The notes under the pieces were generated by a model. It saw only the letters and a program-made list of their open reading frames with translations. It was not told the DNA's origin and ran no database searches. Both the position numbers and the translations under genes were made by a program. A DNA stretch of 64,000 nucleotides from Watersipora subatra (Eukaryota > Bryozoa > Gymnolaemata > Cheilostomatida > Watersiporidae): the NCBI RefSeq assembly GCF_963576615.1, contig NC_088717.1:12673559-12737558 (forward strand). The letters run 5' to 3'. The number at the start of each line of letters is the position of its first letter. Position 1 is the stretch's first letter. This document shows, one piece after another, positions 42,501 through 46,052 of this stretch.

Positions 42501-45165
42501 TAAACCACTGTCTTGCGGACAACTTTATATTGCAGAAAACTGGTAAAAGCAAAATATTTCTCTCTGTACTAAAATAGGAGTGGCAATGAGATAATTGCTT
42601 AGTTTCCGTACAGCAGTAGTGACACGTAGTGACAGTGTAGTGACACGTAGTGACAGTGTAGTGACAGTGTAGTGACACGTAGTGACAGTGTAGTGACACG
42701 TAGTGACAGTGTAGTGACACGTAGTGACAGTGTAGTGACACGTAGTGACAGTGTAGTGACACGTAGTGACAGTGTAGTGACAGTGTAGTGACAGTGTAGT
42801 GACAGTGTAGTGACAGTGTAGTGACACGTAGTGACAGTGTAGTGACACGTAGTGACAGTGTAGTGACACGTAGTGACAGTGTAGTGACACATAGTGACAG
42901 TGTAGTGACAGGTGGGTGTGCCAGTGTTGAAGTGCTACACTGGCCGACAAGCAAATCATGTTTCTATAGGGAGCTATGGTAAGCGATAGTTTTGTGATGC
43001 ATTATGTCAAGGTTGTACCTTTAAGAGGTCAAGGACAAAACAAATCATGCGTGATCAATGTTCTCCTATGAGCACTCACAAGTGCGATGCCATTGATCAA
43101 TAAAGCCTGGTTTCCATATCGATTGCGAGACTCCGGTGGCAACTTGCGCAGCAAAACGCTCGCAATGCCAGGCGGCATCTGTTGACATATAAGCTGCGTC
43201 GCTAAACATAATTGCGTAATGAAACAAAATGTTCGCTCGCCATACCTTTTTTATAATGGTGACCTTCACCCGTACAGTGCATTTCGGGAAGATTTTGCCT
43301 GCGGCCTTTGGTGAAATGTGAACAGCGCTAAACTATTGCGGTGCTGCTGGCAACTACCGGCGGAACCCGGCGCGTAGGTTCCCATTTCACCGCTAATAGC
43401 CTGCGATGCTGCCGCCGGTGTTTTGCGACATATATGAGAACCAGGCTTAAGACCGTTTTCATGACACAAAGATGTTGCATCGTTTGGATGTTTCGCTTGC
43501 AAACAGCGACACTGAATCACAACAGAATGAAAGGTACCCGGCTGTCTCCATGATGGCATTGCAGTACCATATGAGGTGTGTCACTATGTTATCGCTGTAT
43601 AGAAATTTAGTGAAAATTAACACACGTCATAAAAGCTGGGGAGAAATTTAAACAGTTCTCCAGCTGCTCTAAACTAAATAGCTACATAAAACGAATGCTG
43701 CCATGCTGACCTTGGCTGATTAAACTTTTTTCAAGAAATAGGAAAAAATTGGACTGTGTGAACAAGGTCTCATCAAAAAAGGAGAATTTCATGAGGATTA
43801 TGTTTTAATTACTATTCTGGCACCCAAAATAAACAGAAAAATTACCCACCGCTTTAAATTTGACTGGTTTTCACTAGATTGTGTAACAAGAAAATACAAC
43901 AGAAAAACAAAAAGCGTGTCATGACCTTACTAGCTGACATACCCGGTCTATGCCCTTCATACGGAAGAGTAAGTTAGATCTAAGGCAGAACCACTTCTCC
44001 ACATAGCCTGAAATAGTGAATAGAAACACATTCACACTAAAATAGATACAATGAGGTTTTTAACAAGTATTAACCAAAGGAAACCAACAAAACAAGTACA
44101 GTAGACGCTCCTATAACGTATATCTCCTATAAGGTATATCTTCTATATAACGTATATCTCCTATGACGTAAAATCCAGATAACGTAAACAATTTATGTGA
44201 AGTTTTTGCTTCATAAAGCTACGTAAAAAAGTTCATGTAACGTTAAGTGTAAAGTTGGTGCAAGTTCTCAAATTTGATTTGTATGGTAAACATATCTTGC
44301 TACACTTTTGAGAAAAAAACGACGATGTATAGCATTATGTATATTAAATATACATTTTAATGACATTCCAGTTCGTTGTGATAGATCATTAGATGTGTCG
44401 ACAAAACAGAGAATAGGTTAGATGTGCAATCGTTCATTAATACTTGAAGGCGATAGATTGGCGCAAGTGTTACAGCGACAGCCTACTAATCTGAATGTCA
44501 CAAGTTGGAGTATCGTTGAAAGTTATTTTGTATCCTAACCATGACTTCTGGATACACAGATGGATGACGAACAGGTACACACCGCTCTTTTTATAGTTTA
44601 AATATGTTTTGTTTTGCTTTATTGTATACGTATCAAATATTTTTATTGGCTTTCCATTACATAATAGGCTTTGCTGTCTAGAAAAAAAGAAATCATTGTA
44701 GATGAACGTAATTGTCAACCTCCCAATTAACTTATTGTAAAATTAACGCAATCATAGTCTATAAAAACATTGAATTTGATGGGAAAAAGGAGAACAATAG
44801 TTGAAGCAAACCATTAATCCTGCAGATAGGGTACAGCCCACAAATTAAGAATTTAAGTCTTGTTTTTTTTCTTTTTGTATGGTCAAATGGGTGAGTTTAG
44901 AAAGATCTTGGAACGGATTAAGCAATTTATATGTTATACTGTTCGTATAACGTAAATACACTATAACATAAATGTTCCGGGAACGGATTATTTATATTAG
45001 AGTGCCAACTGTAATTGTTATTAACCTACCAGCATTACTTTTGCCTAACTTCGCTTTTTTGGTCGACTTCTTCAGCAGACGGGTAAACAGTATTCCTTCT
45101 TTTGTAAAATGATAACATGGAGCCAAGGCAACCAGAGACAACTCCTCATCGTTAAAGTTCATCAT
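3400..45165 (-). CDS. INPP4: INPP4: PH-C2 phosphatidylinositol-3,4-bisphosphate 4-phosphatase (whole gene, 21 exons resolved)
   Basis: The enzyme hydrolyses the 4-phosphate of PtdIns(3,4)P2 to give PtdIns(3)P, ending class I PI3K/Akt signalling at plasma and endosomal membranes (family knowledge). The joined exons total 3139 nt, about 1046 residues plus one missing very small exon. Domains in order: PH (about residues 1-150), C2 (about 168-310), a conserved helical middle region (about 320-860), and a C-terminal phosphatase segment with the CX5R motif [10 protein letters not shown] near residue 965. The C-terminus aligns well with vertebrate INPP4A/B ([12 protein letters not shown] before the stop). 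Start: the first of two adjacent ATGs at 45165, with an in-frame TGA 21 nt upstream. Vertebrate INPP4 as I remember it lacks the PH domain; the PH here resembles PLEKHJ1. Splice phases agree at all junctions except 7380/6234. Introns carry most of the mobile elements in the window. Confidence 0.93.
3742..4625. mobile_element. 885-bp family copy 1: TTAA target, long TIRs, no coding
   Basis: The left end is TTAA then AGGTTGACTTGCAACAAAAT; the right end is the reverse complement of that, slightly diverged, then TTAA (4622-4625). Inverted repeats extend about 150 bp inward and include the word CACCATGTCTTACTCTGTTG. Two more copies of almost the same length lie at 9079 and 12637. No open frame of note. 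It sits in the intron between INPP4 exons 20 and 21. TTAA duplication points to piggyBac or Kolobok-type mobilisation; the ends do not start with CCC as in classic piggyBac. Confidence 0.85.
4796..4950 (-). CDS. INPP4: INPP4 exon 20 (catalytic CX5R motif)
   Basis: The acceptor is TCTCCCACAG before GTCTGC and the donor is CTCAGAAG|GTAGGT. It encodes [10 protein letters not shown], then [10 protein letters not shown] with the catalytic Cys and Arg of the CX5R loop (CKSAKDR), then [19 protein letters not shown]. The active-site residues are intact. Phase 0 in, phase 2 out. Confidence 0.95.
5957..6234 (-). CDS. INPP4: INPP4 exon 19
   Basis: The acceptor is CTTAATAG before GAGTGTGG and the donor is CTCCGAG|GTTTGG. 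It reads [19 protein letters not shown] to [13 protein letters not shown], matching the segment just before VCRRLN in vertebrate INPP4. It begins with two codon bases, whereas exon 18 ends in phase 2, so a tiny exon is missing between them. Phase 0 out. Confidence 0.88.
6478..6643. mobile_element. Fragment of the ACCATAACTG/TTAA family
   Basis: It matches the right arm of the element at 46053-46849: both carry AGTTAGTG and ATCTTTATTTTGAGTACAA, and end CAGTTATGGT then TTAA. Only one arm is present here, so it is a truncated copy. It lies in the intron between INPP4 exons 18 and 19. Confidence 0.65.
7380..7520 (-). CDS. INPP4: INPP4 exon 18
   Basis: The acceptor is TTGTTGTAG before AATTAAGCC and the donor is GCTGAAAG|GTAAAG. 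It encodes [20 protein letters not shown] and [16 protein letters not shown], matching the NVRVPLPG to NVGINEQQTLAE stretch of vertebrate INPP4. Phase 2 in and out. Confidence 0.92.
7559..7672. repeat. Minisatellite, 23-bp unit (about 5 copies)
   Basis: The unit is TGCTGCCAGAACTATTGACT plus ATG, slightly diverged between copies. It starts only 39 bp upstream (gene sense) of INPP4 exon 18, so it lies against the branch-point region of that intron. Confidence 0.9.
8719..8839 (-). CDS. INPP4: INPP4 exon 17
   Basis: The acceptor is CGCTTACAG before GGATGTTGG and the donor is GGCAACAG|GTTGGT. It encodes [20 protein letters not shown] to HPPVITGN, then a split Arg. The PVITGNR motif is highly conserved in INPP4. 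Phase 1 in, phase 2 out. Confidence 0.94.
9079..9963. mobile_element. 885-bp family copy 2: TTAA target, long TIRs
   Basis: The ends are TTAA then AGGTTGACTTACAAC on the left, and GTTGCAAG-like sequence, TCAACCT and TTAA on the right. Interior sequence is collinear with copies at 3742 and 12637 (shared words CACATGATCAGATTACGACT and GCGAGCATCTATATTTG). It lies in the intron between INPP4 exons 16 and 17. Confidence 0.85.
10085..10700. repeat. Minisatellite, about 19-bp pyrimidine-rich unit with CCATGG core (about 32 copies)
   Basis: The unit is close to CTTAACCCTCCATGGTCCC with CCCT/CTCT variants and small length changes. The + strand is strongly pyrimidine-rich outside the self-complementary CCATGG core. 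It lies within the intron between INPP4 exons 16 and 17, about 120 bp beyond the TTAA element at 9079. Confidence 0.92.
11437..11572 (-). CDS. INPP4: INPP4 exon 16
   Basis: The acceptor is TTAATATTGCAG before CTTGCATCAG and the donor is GAAAAAG|GTTGGT. It encodes [20 protein letters not shown] and FLEQLSQLG to [13 protein letters not shown], matching the IGLLAQFESLLSTYG block of vertebrate INPP4. Phase 0 in, phase 1 out. Confidence 0.94.
12112..12191 (+). repeat. tRNA-like sequence, probable SINE head
   Basis: An A-box-like GATTAGTGCAAGTGGTAGTG is followed about 30 bp later by a B-box-like GAGTTCAAACCTC. Spacing resembles a tRNA, but arms are imperfect and no clean acceptor stem is seen. It is more likely a tRNA-derived SINE remnant than a functional tRNA. 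Confidence 0.4.
12345..12545 (-). CDS. INPP4: INPP4 exon 15
   Basis: The acceptor is CTACTTTGCAG before AAATGCATTG and the donor is CAAGCT|GTGAGT. It encodes [20 protein letters not shown] to [11 protein letters not shown], the region around EWSEALYPLL in vertebrates. Joining to exon 16 gives [13 protein letters not shown], matching the vertebrate order. Phase 0 in and out. Confidence 0.9.
12637..13521. mobile_element. 885-bp family copy 3: TTAA target, long TIRs
   Basis: The left end is TTAA then AGGTTGACTTGCAAC; the right end is GTTGCAAGCCAACCT then TTAA (13518-13521). The ends are the cleanest of the three copies and define the termini as AGGTTGRCTTGCAAC. It starts 91 bp upstream (gene sense) of INPP4 exon 15. 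Confidence 0.88.
13650..13885. repeat. Trinucleotide (AGT)n/(AAT)n microsatellite
   Basis: A long imperfect AGT-rich tract with AGC, AAT and AGG variants. On the minus strand it opens a spurious Leu-rich frame at 13620-13856, which is a repeat artefact. Confidence 0.93.
14299..14607 (-). CDS. INPP4: INPP4 exon 14 (largest exon, Ser-rich linker)
   Basis: The acceptor is ATCCTTTTGTAG before TCGAAGCATC and the donor is AAGGCTCAG|GTATGA. It encodes [20 protein letters not shown], then a poorly conserved Ser/Thr/Lys-rich segment, then [20 protein letters not shown], which parallels EEEWEKVWLNVDKSLE in vertebrate INPP4. Phase 0 in and out; 103 codons. Confidence 0.88.
15174..15302 (-). CDS. INPP4: INPP4 exon 13
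   Basis: The acceptor is CATGCCAG before TTGAATGCC and the donor is CAAGAAAAG|GTTAGA. It encodes [20 protein letters not shown] to [12 protein letters not shown], a predicted helix pair in the position of the RAKEIIAQINTLKTQV region. Phase 0 in and out; 43 codons. Confidence 0.85.
15885..16285. mobile_element. Fragment related to the CAGT element at 62939-63890
   Basis: Shared order of words: TCTTGAAGGTAAGAACT, TGTAGGTA-CTATAGTTA, TTTACCAGG-GATG/GTGATTGCATTA and TTTCTACA/TATAC. Ends are not preserved, so this is a decayed internal fragment. Confidence 0.5.
16290..16892 (+). mobile_element. Helitron-like element, 3' end at CTAG
   Basis: The 3' end shows an imperfect hairpin (ACCCGGGCAATGCTGGGT, 16864-16881), then AGCAAAC, then CTAG (16889-16892), the arrangement typical of Helitron 3' ends. 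Upstream sequence is collinear with the opposite-strand copy at 37387-38250 (both contain AAAAGACTTT/AAAGTCTTT, CATATCATRAGAAA and AAAACACTTTTC words). A 104-bp tandem duplication lies inside (starts at 16517 and 16621). The 5' boundary is uncertain. No Rep/helicase coding is present, so it is non-autonomous. Confidence 0.55.
17687..17826 (-). CDS. INPP4: INPP4 exon 12
   Basis: The acceptor is TTCTTGTAG before GTTCTAGTCATG and the donor is CACGTC|GTAAGT. It encodes [20 protein letters not shown] and [20 protein letters not shown], matching the [20 protein letters not shown] block of vertebrate INPP4. Phase 1 in, phase 0 out. Confidence 0.94.
18356..18726. repeat. Pair of direct repeats of about 110 bp
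   Basis: 18356-18466 and 18614-18726 share GGCAGAG-GTCACTCGCTCT, ATGAATGAGAATAAAGAGG and TATAATTRT in the same order. The spacer is about 150 bp. They may be terminal repeats of a small element or two adjacent copies of one repeat. Confidence 0.6.
18995..19062 (-). repeat. tRNA-like sequence, probable SINE head
   Basis: On the minus strand GGAGCAGCTGTAGTCCAGTGG (A-box-like) is followed by GGTCAGGGTTCAACCCCCAGC (B-box-like). Length and spacing resemble a tRNA, but the acceptor arm does not pair well. It is interpreted as the head of a tRNA-derived SINE. Confidence 0.45.
19148..19361 (-). CDS. INPP4: INPP4 exon 11
   Basis: The acceptor is TTGTCTGCAG before GTAGAGACTC. It encodes [20 protein letters not shown], then [20 protein letters not shown] and IHRLLVHN, matching [20 protein letters not shown] in vertebrates. 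The donor ACAG|GTAGTG is preferred; GCGA|GTGAGC 10 bp further on is also in phase. Phase 0 in, phase 1 out. Confidence 0.92.
19424..19777. mobile_element. GC-rich short TIR element, copy 1
   Basis: The ends are TA then AAGCCTGGT, and CCAGGCTT then TA, giving inverted termini with a TA duplication. It is richer in G+C than its surroundings. An opposite-orientation copy lies at 43103-43448, sharing GGTGAAGGTCAC-type and GCGAGCGAACATTTT words. It is non-coding and lies 62 bp upstream of INPP4 exon 11. Confidence 0.75.
19959..20636. mobile_element. Short piggyBac-like derivative (TTAA, CCC...GGG ends)
   Basis: The left end is TTAA then CCCGTTCACTGCCGTAGACG; the right end is GGACGGCAGTGAAAGGG then TTAA (20633-20636). 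CCC-starting inverted ends plus TTAA are diagnostic of piggyBac. A decayed + frame near 20260-20355 reads like an acidic SDSDF...[10 protein letters not shown] stretch, as found at the N-terminus of many piggyBac transposases. The DDD catalytic core is absent. Confidence 0.75.
21475..21685. repeat. Minisatellite, 30-bp unit (about 7 copies)
   Basis: The unit contains TTTGTAAGTATACAATATAC plus TGTTCTATTA. Copies are nearly identical. The open frame across it ([10 protein letters not shown] repeated) is an artefact. It lies about 100 bp downstream of INPP4 exon 10 in gene sense. Confidence 0.93.
21789..21846 (-). CDS. INPP4: INPP4 exon 10
   Basis: The acceptor is TTTTCTTACAG before GAAGTTTGTG and the donor is CTTTACC|GTGAGT. 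It completes a split Leu codon, then [19 protein letters not shown], in the position of [20 protein letters not shown] in vertebrate INPP4. Phase 2 in, phase 0 out; 58 bp. Confidence 0.85.
22825..23382. repeat. Minisatellite, 16-bp unit ATTAGACCAAATGTTC (about 33 copies)
   Basis: Tandem ATTAGACCAAATGTTC with scattered substitutions (CACTAGACC, AAATATTC, AAATGTCC). The left edge decays into AAGCCAAAAGTCC words. It lies in the intron between INPP4 exons 9 and 10. Confidence 0.95.
23779..23873 (-). CDS. INPP4: INPP4 exon 9
   Basis: The acceptor is TTGTCACAG before GCGTTTAG and the donor is ACCTTCTT|GTAAGT. It encodes [20 protein letters not shown] and [11 protein letters not shown], matching [20 protein letters not shown] in vertebrates. 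Phase 0 in, phase 2 out. Confidence 0.92.
24986..26417. mobile_element. TA-flanked TIR element, GTGCACCCTCAGGATACGAT ends
   Basis: Left AGTGCACCCTCAGGATACGA is matched at the right by the reverse complement ending GGGTGCACTG, with TA beside both ends. A related copy lies at 62939-63890. On the minus strand, two segments (about 25500 and 26200) encode similar peptides, ENIF/KNIF then [11 protein letters not shown] or [11 protein letters not shown], suggesting an internal duplication. No DDE domain was recognised. CAGT-type ends with TA fit the Tc1/mariner/pogo group. Confidence 0.7.
26494..26683 (-). CDS. INPP4: INPP4 exon 8 (end of C2 region)
   Basis: The acceptor is CGTTTTATAG before CTCCCCAGAC and the donor is TTTGCAAG|GTAAGA. 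It completes a split Ile, then [20 protein letters not shown] to [16 protein letters not shown], matching ESDRVGNITVIGW and GGAICRMYRF in vertebrates. Phase 2 in, phase 0 out. Confidence 0.92.
26684..29274. other. Intron between INPP4 exons 7 and 8; one minisatellite, no other gene
   Basis: Apart from the 14-bp minisatellite at 28041 nothing was recognised. The + frame at 28446-28703 shows no family features. Positions 29093-29274 on the + strand repeat AAGTGACA words but have no supported coding. Confidence 0.4.
28041..28152. repeat. Minisatellite, 14-bp unit ACTTAACTGGTGGT, 8 exact copies
   Basis: Eight tandem units are identical as read, which suggests recent expansion. The array is in an INPP4 intron. 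Confidence 0.96.
29275..29348 (-). CDS. INPP4: INPP4 exon 7 (C2 domain)
   Basis: The acceptor is GTCTTCTGCAG before AGAACCCG and the donor is GATATTAT|GTAAGT. It encodes [20 protein letters not shown], then NLD and I, matching the LGSGTFIVKDLLQD strand of the C2 domain. Phase 0 in, phase 2 out. A longer open frame in another phase here is a shadow. Confidence 0.92.
30001..30230 (-). CDS. INPP4: INPP4 exon 6 (C2 domain)
   Basis: The acceptor is ATGTTTTACAG before CCTGTAGTC and the donor is GAAAACT|GTAAGT. It encodes [10 protein letters not shown], then [20 protein letters not shown] and [13 protein letters not shown], matching the C2 core QTEIIEGTSNPIF and VKLSVYDVKDR of vertebrate INPP4. Phase 1 in, phase 0 out. 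Confidence 0.95.
30949..31210 (-). repeat. 3' LTR of the Gypsy element
   Basis: 262 bp, on the minus strand starting TGTCATGC and ending CATAACA. Identical by eye to the LTR at 35558-35819. Confidence 0.96.
31211..31222 (-). promoter_or_regulatory. Polypurine tract of the Gypsy element
   Basis: On the minus strand AGTGAGGAGG lies directly before the 3' LTR and after the end of the integrase frame. It is in the position where plus-strand DNA synthesis is primed. Confidence 0.7.
31224..31988 (-). pseudogene. Gypsy integrase C-terminal part (shifted frame)
   Basis: Downstream of the frameshift the frame is open to TAG at 31224. It carries the second Asp and the Glu of the integrase core (with the conserved [12 protein letters not shown] stretch), then [20 protein letters not shown], and a C-terminal module with [13 protein letters not shown] as in K02A2.6-like Gypsy integrases. 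The tail is basic ([10 protein letters not shown]). The first annotatable Met is at 31817, but the protein is really the continuation of the upstream Gag-Pol frame. Confidence 0.85.
31951..35424 (-). CDS. Gypsy Gag-Pol polyprotein, truncated in integrase by a frameshift
   Basis: 1157 residues are open. Gag starts with a Q/E-rich coiled coil (about 10-75) and has two CCHC zinc knuckles (C295-C298-H303-C308 and C315-C318-H323-C328). The protease has DTGA at 369-372. Reverse transcriptase spans about 500-700 with YLDD at 665-668. RNase H has CDAS near 813 and TDHRPLL near 880. Integrase begins with an HHCC zinc site (H1041, H1044, C1074, C1077) and the first catalytic Asp (D1105). The frame then leaves the conserved integrase sequence about residue 1146 and stops; the correct continuation is in another frame (31224-31988). 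Gag and Pol share one frame, without a gag-pol slip. Confidence 0.95.
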   Translation of the reverse strand: MAEVADLIKLMQKQQEDQRQQQEEQRKQQEEHRQQQHEEFKQQQEEYRRQQDERMEENKKLMELLLQNLQRKQETAATAVPAFPGFDPTAELLTDYIDRFNTFIAANSIHQDKIAGTFLTNQQPTLYKQLSNMAAQLSTPKQINDLNMDEILEFLKDQYDPKRFIVRERYKYWSDMQRKPGETIQELAARIRQDATTCAFIDITDPLDEALRTRFICSVNNEAVLKSLFKVKDNELNFNKAIQVAQETEEAAKVAKETVYGNSSKVNKVAQQKSRYKPIQKNNSTPDKQKEGKVCYRCDRTNHTADDCRFKAATCNFCSKQGHIERACKKKKSSAAEKPVKMIECTSTKMVKLAENIKLEGDNFTLELDTGACDNFICKSIWEKLGKPNLKPTTVNYKSASGHLIETLGRCELTAQLDAQKEVRLPFVISAVQDLNLLGRTAIQQLGISIDDKLQQNLVSTITENQPDGRLQIKCKEMCKEFPEIFKDELGCLKNFELEINFKPSTKPVFCRPRPVPIALTEELNQAYEAGVAKGIWEPTQFNQYGTPVVPVRKSTTGQAAGKIRVCGDYSKTINNQLETHRKPIPLPEDLIRKLGGGYCYTKIDLADAYNQILLAPESQRRLALSTHRGVLLQKRLPFGISSAPGYFQEIMEQLTQDLPGVAVYLDDILVSGANAESHLQNLRRLLQRLEERGLRCRKDKCCFAQPTVEYLGHKLTSKGITKGKKADAVQQMPVPTDLTQLRSFLGATQFYSKFIPNLSQLTGPLHKLTRKGETWKWGTEQEKSFNKLKDMLSTDSVLAHFNPDLDIGISCDASETGLGAVLFHRYPDGSERPIANVSKTLTSTQRKYGQIQKEALSIIFALKKYHQYLYGRRFILVTDHRPLLTLLGPTKGVPALAANRLARWALVLNQYDYTIEYRSTQHHQNADVLSRLPVGPDKEFDAREDEDDVDTVCTIHTIGQQLNSTDYNVLAKETKKDPTLATVMRYTAEGWPGNKEMKETQLSLFHKISDSLSITEGCLLYGNRVVIPVKLQQEVLKILHLGHFGMERMKKLARTAVYWPRIDSDIEETSRQCTACAEHQKLPQKYPIHPWMLPEKPWSRLHLDHAVNFMGSQWLVMIDAYSKYPCIHRTSSTSTRATTDILGDIRTLWIPSHHSH
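35535..35557 (-). promoter_or_regulatory. Primer-binding region of the Gypsy element
   Basis: On the minus strand the 5' LTR is followed by GAAGCTAATTGGCGACAAGG. TTGGCGAC-type leaders are common in invertebrate Gypsy elements. The priming tRNA is not identified. Confidence 0.55.
35558..35819 (-). repeat. 5' LTR of the Gypsy element
   Basis: 262 bp, identical by eye to 30949-31210 at a constant offset of 4609. As the upstream LTR it should hold the promoter; no TATA assignment was made. Confidence 0.96.
36307..36345 (-). CDS. INPP4: INPP4 exon 5 (39-bp micro-exon linking PH to C2)
   Basis: The acceptor is GTATATTGCAG before CATCTGAAG and the donor is TGCCTGT|GTAAGT. It encodes [12 protein letters not shown] with split codons at both ends. 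IEMCLS-CSQL continues into exon 6 and matches the first C2 strand (ILEFSLACSEL). Phase 1 in and out. This exon proves that the PH exons and the phosphatase exons belong to one gene. Confidence 0.9.
36479..37229. mobile_element. Pogo/Tigger-like TIR element, CAGTCAAACATGGATAACTC ends
   Basis: Both ends read TA then CAGTCAAACATGGATAACTC (inverted on the right). The 751-bp body lacks an intact transposase, so it is non-autonomous. The terminal word and TA duplication are typical of pogo/Tigger elements. It relates to the fragment at 1310-1690. Confidence 0.8.
37230..37382. repeat. (TA)n-rich microsatellite
   Basis: TATATATA runs with GCATATA and GTATATA interruptions lie between the TIR element and the Helitron-like end. 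Open frames here (Ile/Tyr repeats) are artefacts. Confidence 0.9.
37387..38250 (-). mobile_element. Helitron-like element, 3' end at CTAG (opposite-strand copy)
   Basis: On the minus strand the sequence ends with the hairpin CCCGAGCAAATCCGGG, then CATTCGT and CTAG at 37387-37390. It is collinear with 16290-16892 in opposite orientation. The 5' limit is only approximate. A third candidate + strand end, with a degenerate hairpin and CTAG, is at 38846-38849. No coding capacity was seen. Confidence 0.5.
39383..39586 (-). CDS. INPP4: INPP4 exon 4 (C-terminal half of PH domain)
   Basis: The acceptor is GATTCTTCAG before GTCAGAATGG. It encodes [20 protein letters not shown] and [20 protein letters not shown], then [14 protein letters not shown]. 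The invariant PH Trp (QWLSAL) lies in the last helix. The donor GGGT|GTAAGC is preferred; G|GTGGGT 6 bp earlier is also in phase. Phase 1 in and out. Confidence 0.92.
40011..40482. mobile_element. Short TIR element with CAGGCTCGTG ends
   Basis: Left CAGGCTCGTGTACACTATCG pairs with the right end, whose reverse complement reads CAAGGCCCGTGCACGCCATC. Both are followed by matching GCTCAA and AGCTGTGCGAT words. It is GC-richer than its surroundings and rich in GATCGC/CGATCG-like words. Target duplication is unclear. Confidence 0.65.
40672..40910. repeat. Minisatellite, 36-bp unit (about 6.5 copies)
   Basis: The unit contains AATAGACCATGGCATCCAGG and TTCACACTCATCAACC. Copies are identical as read except the last. 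Two overlapping minus-strand frames across it are artefacts of a unit length divisible by three. Confidence 0.95.
41122..42050. mobile_element. TIR element, CATAGAATTTACCAA ends
   Basis: The left CATAGAATTTACCAAATGTA and downstream CATAGTCTCAGATTTT words recur inverted at the right (AAAATCTGAGACTATGAGG, then TTGGTAAATTCTATG). The arms are about 60 bp. The 929-bp body has no recognised coding. The target duplication was not resolved. It lies in the intron between INPP4 exons 3 and 4. Confidence 0.7.
42388..42478 (-). CDS. INPP4: INPP4 exon 3 (PH domain strands)
   Basis: The acceptor is CATATTTGTAG before ACGAGTGG and the donor is GTGATTG|GTTAGT. It encodes [20 protein letters not shown] and [10 protein letters not shown], the typical GVIxLExCxV...FxF PH core. 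Phase 0 in, phase 1 out. Confidence 0.93.
42617..42909. repeat. Minisatellite of GTAGTGACA words
   Basis: Interleaved units GTAGTGACACGTAGTGACAG and the shorter GTAGTGACAGT. All three minus-strand frames stay open for 90-150 codons (HCHYV/TLSLR repeats) because the units contain no minus-strand stop; this is repeat-driven, not a gene. It starts about 140 bp upstream of INPP4 exon 3 in gene sense. Confidence 0.94.
43103..43448. mobile_element. GC-rich short TIR element, copy 2 (inverted relative to copy 1)
   Basis: The ends are TA then AAGCCTGGTTTCCATAT, and GAGAACCAGGCTT. Interior words GCAAAACGCTCGCAATG, GCGACGC-like and GGTGACCTTCACCCGTAC are the reverse complement of those in 19424-19777. 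The right TA is degenerate. Confidence 0.75.
43943..44007 (-). CDS. INPP4: INPP4 exon 2 (PH domain)
   Basis: The acceptor is CTATTTCAG before GCTATGTGG and the donor is GACCGG|GTATGT. It completes a split Gly, then [20 protein letters not shown] and R, matching the W-C-L-R-N-L-L-F strand of PH domains. Phase 1 in, phase 0 out; 65 bp. Confidence 0.93.
44099..45011. mobile_element. TIR element with CAGT/ACTG ends next to INPP4 exon 1
   Basis: The left end is TA then CAGTAGACGCTCCTATAACG; the right end reads AGAGTGCCAACTG then TA. Sub-terminal TATAACGTA words occur at both ends. The element is 913 bp. Its right edge lies 18 bp inside intron 1 from the exon 1 donor (45030). No transposase was recognised. 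It is pogo/mariner-like by ends and TA duplication. Confidence 0.65.
45030..45165 (-). CDS. INPP4: INPP4 exon 1 (coding start)
   Basis: It begins [20 protein letters not shown] and ends LGKSNA plus a split Gly; the donor is AATGCTG|GTAGGT. The N-FNxxEL start resembles that of PLEKHJ1 and of PH-bearing invertebrate INPP4. An in-frame TGA at 45184-45186 supports the start. A 5' UTR exon further upstream was not identified. Confidence 0.85.
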
Positions 45166-46052
45166 CAATTTGATATCTAAAGATCATGTGAGATTAGAGA
45201 CCTGACCAAGAGATGAGCAGATTAAATACTGAATAAGGCTTCAATGTATAACTTTGAACATCTGCATCTTTTTATTCTGCCAAAATTTTACATCAGGTTA
45301 TGTGAGAATCCGTTGTTCAAATTATTTAATTATCCACTGAATCAAATTACAAAGCACAGCTTGACTAGGACTACTGATTGGAAACCCAATGTGTGGTCAG
45401 CACAGCTGCTTAAAAATATATTTGCCACTTATTCGTGTTCATTATCATTATTTGACAGCATGGTTTGCATTCTCAAAAATGTCAAGAATGTTTGATTATT
45501 ATATTATAGGTACTGTTTGACACAGGCATAAATTATTTTTGCAAGGTCATGATAGACTTTGTAAGATATTAGATCACAAGCCCACATATACTATATACTA
45601 AAACTTTGAAATGAGGCTGTCCGCTAGAGATGATCACACATTAATACCAACATCTAGTAACAAAGTCAAACAAGGAGCTCATTGCCACATTAGCCAATTT
45701 TTGATAACAAATCACCTACCATAACGGAAAGGCAATCTGAAATCTACAATATATTAATGTATACGCCTTTAAAAAATTTTATCAAAGCATATTTTGTGTG
45801 AAAATCAACTTTTTACCTTGTTTCATAGAACTTCTGAAGTGGTGTGAGTGCGCGTGTTGTTTCATTGCGTGTAATTTGCCTCTCTTTATTGCGAAAAAAT
45901 TGTAAGTGCTCGGCCTGCTTAAAAGCAGAAATTAGAAGTTAATTATAACTTCTAATTGCAACTTCGGAAAATAACTTTGGAAGCACAAAACATTCCAAAT
46001 GTACCGCTGCTAATTTCTACAATTATCTAGTATATAAATTATTGATTAACTA

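Noticed and set aside
42493..42959. Three overlapping open frames of 97-153 codons on the minus strand
   Set aside because: All arise from a stop-free minisatellite unit; period and composition explain them fully.
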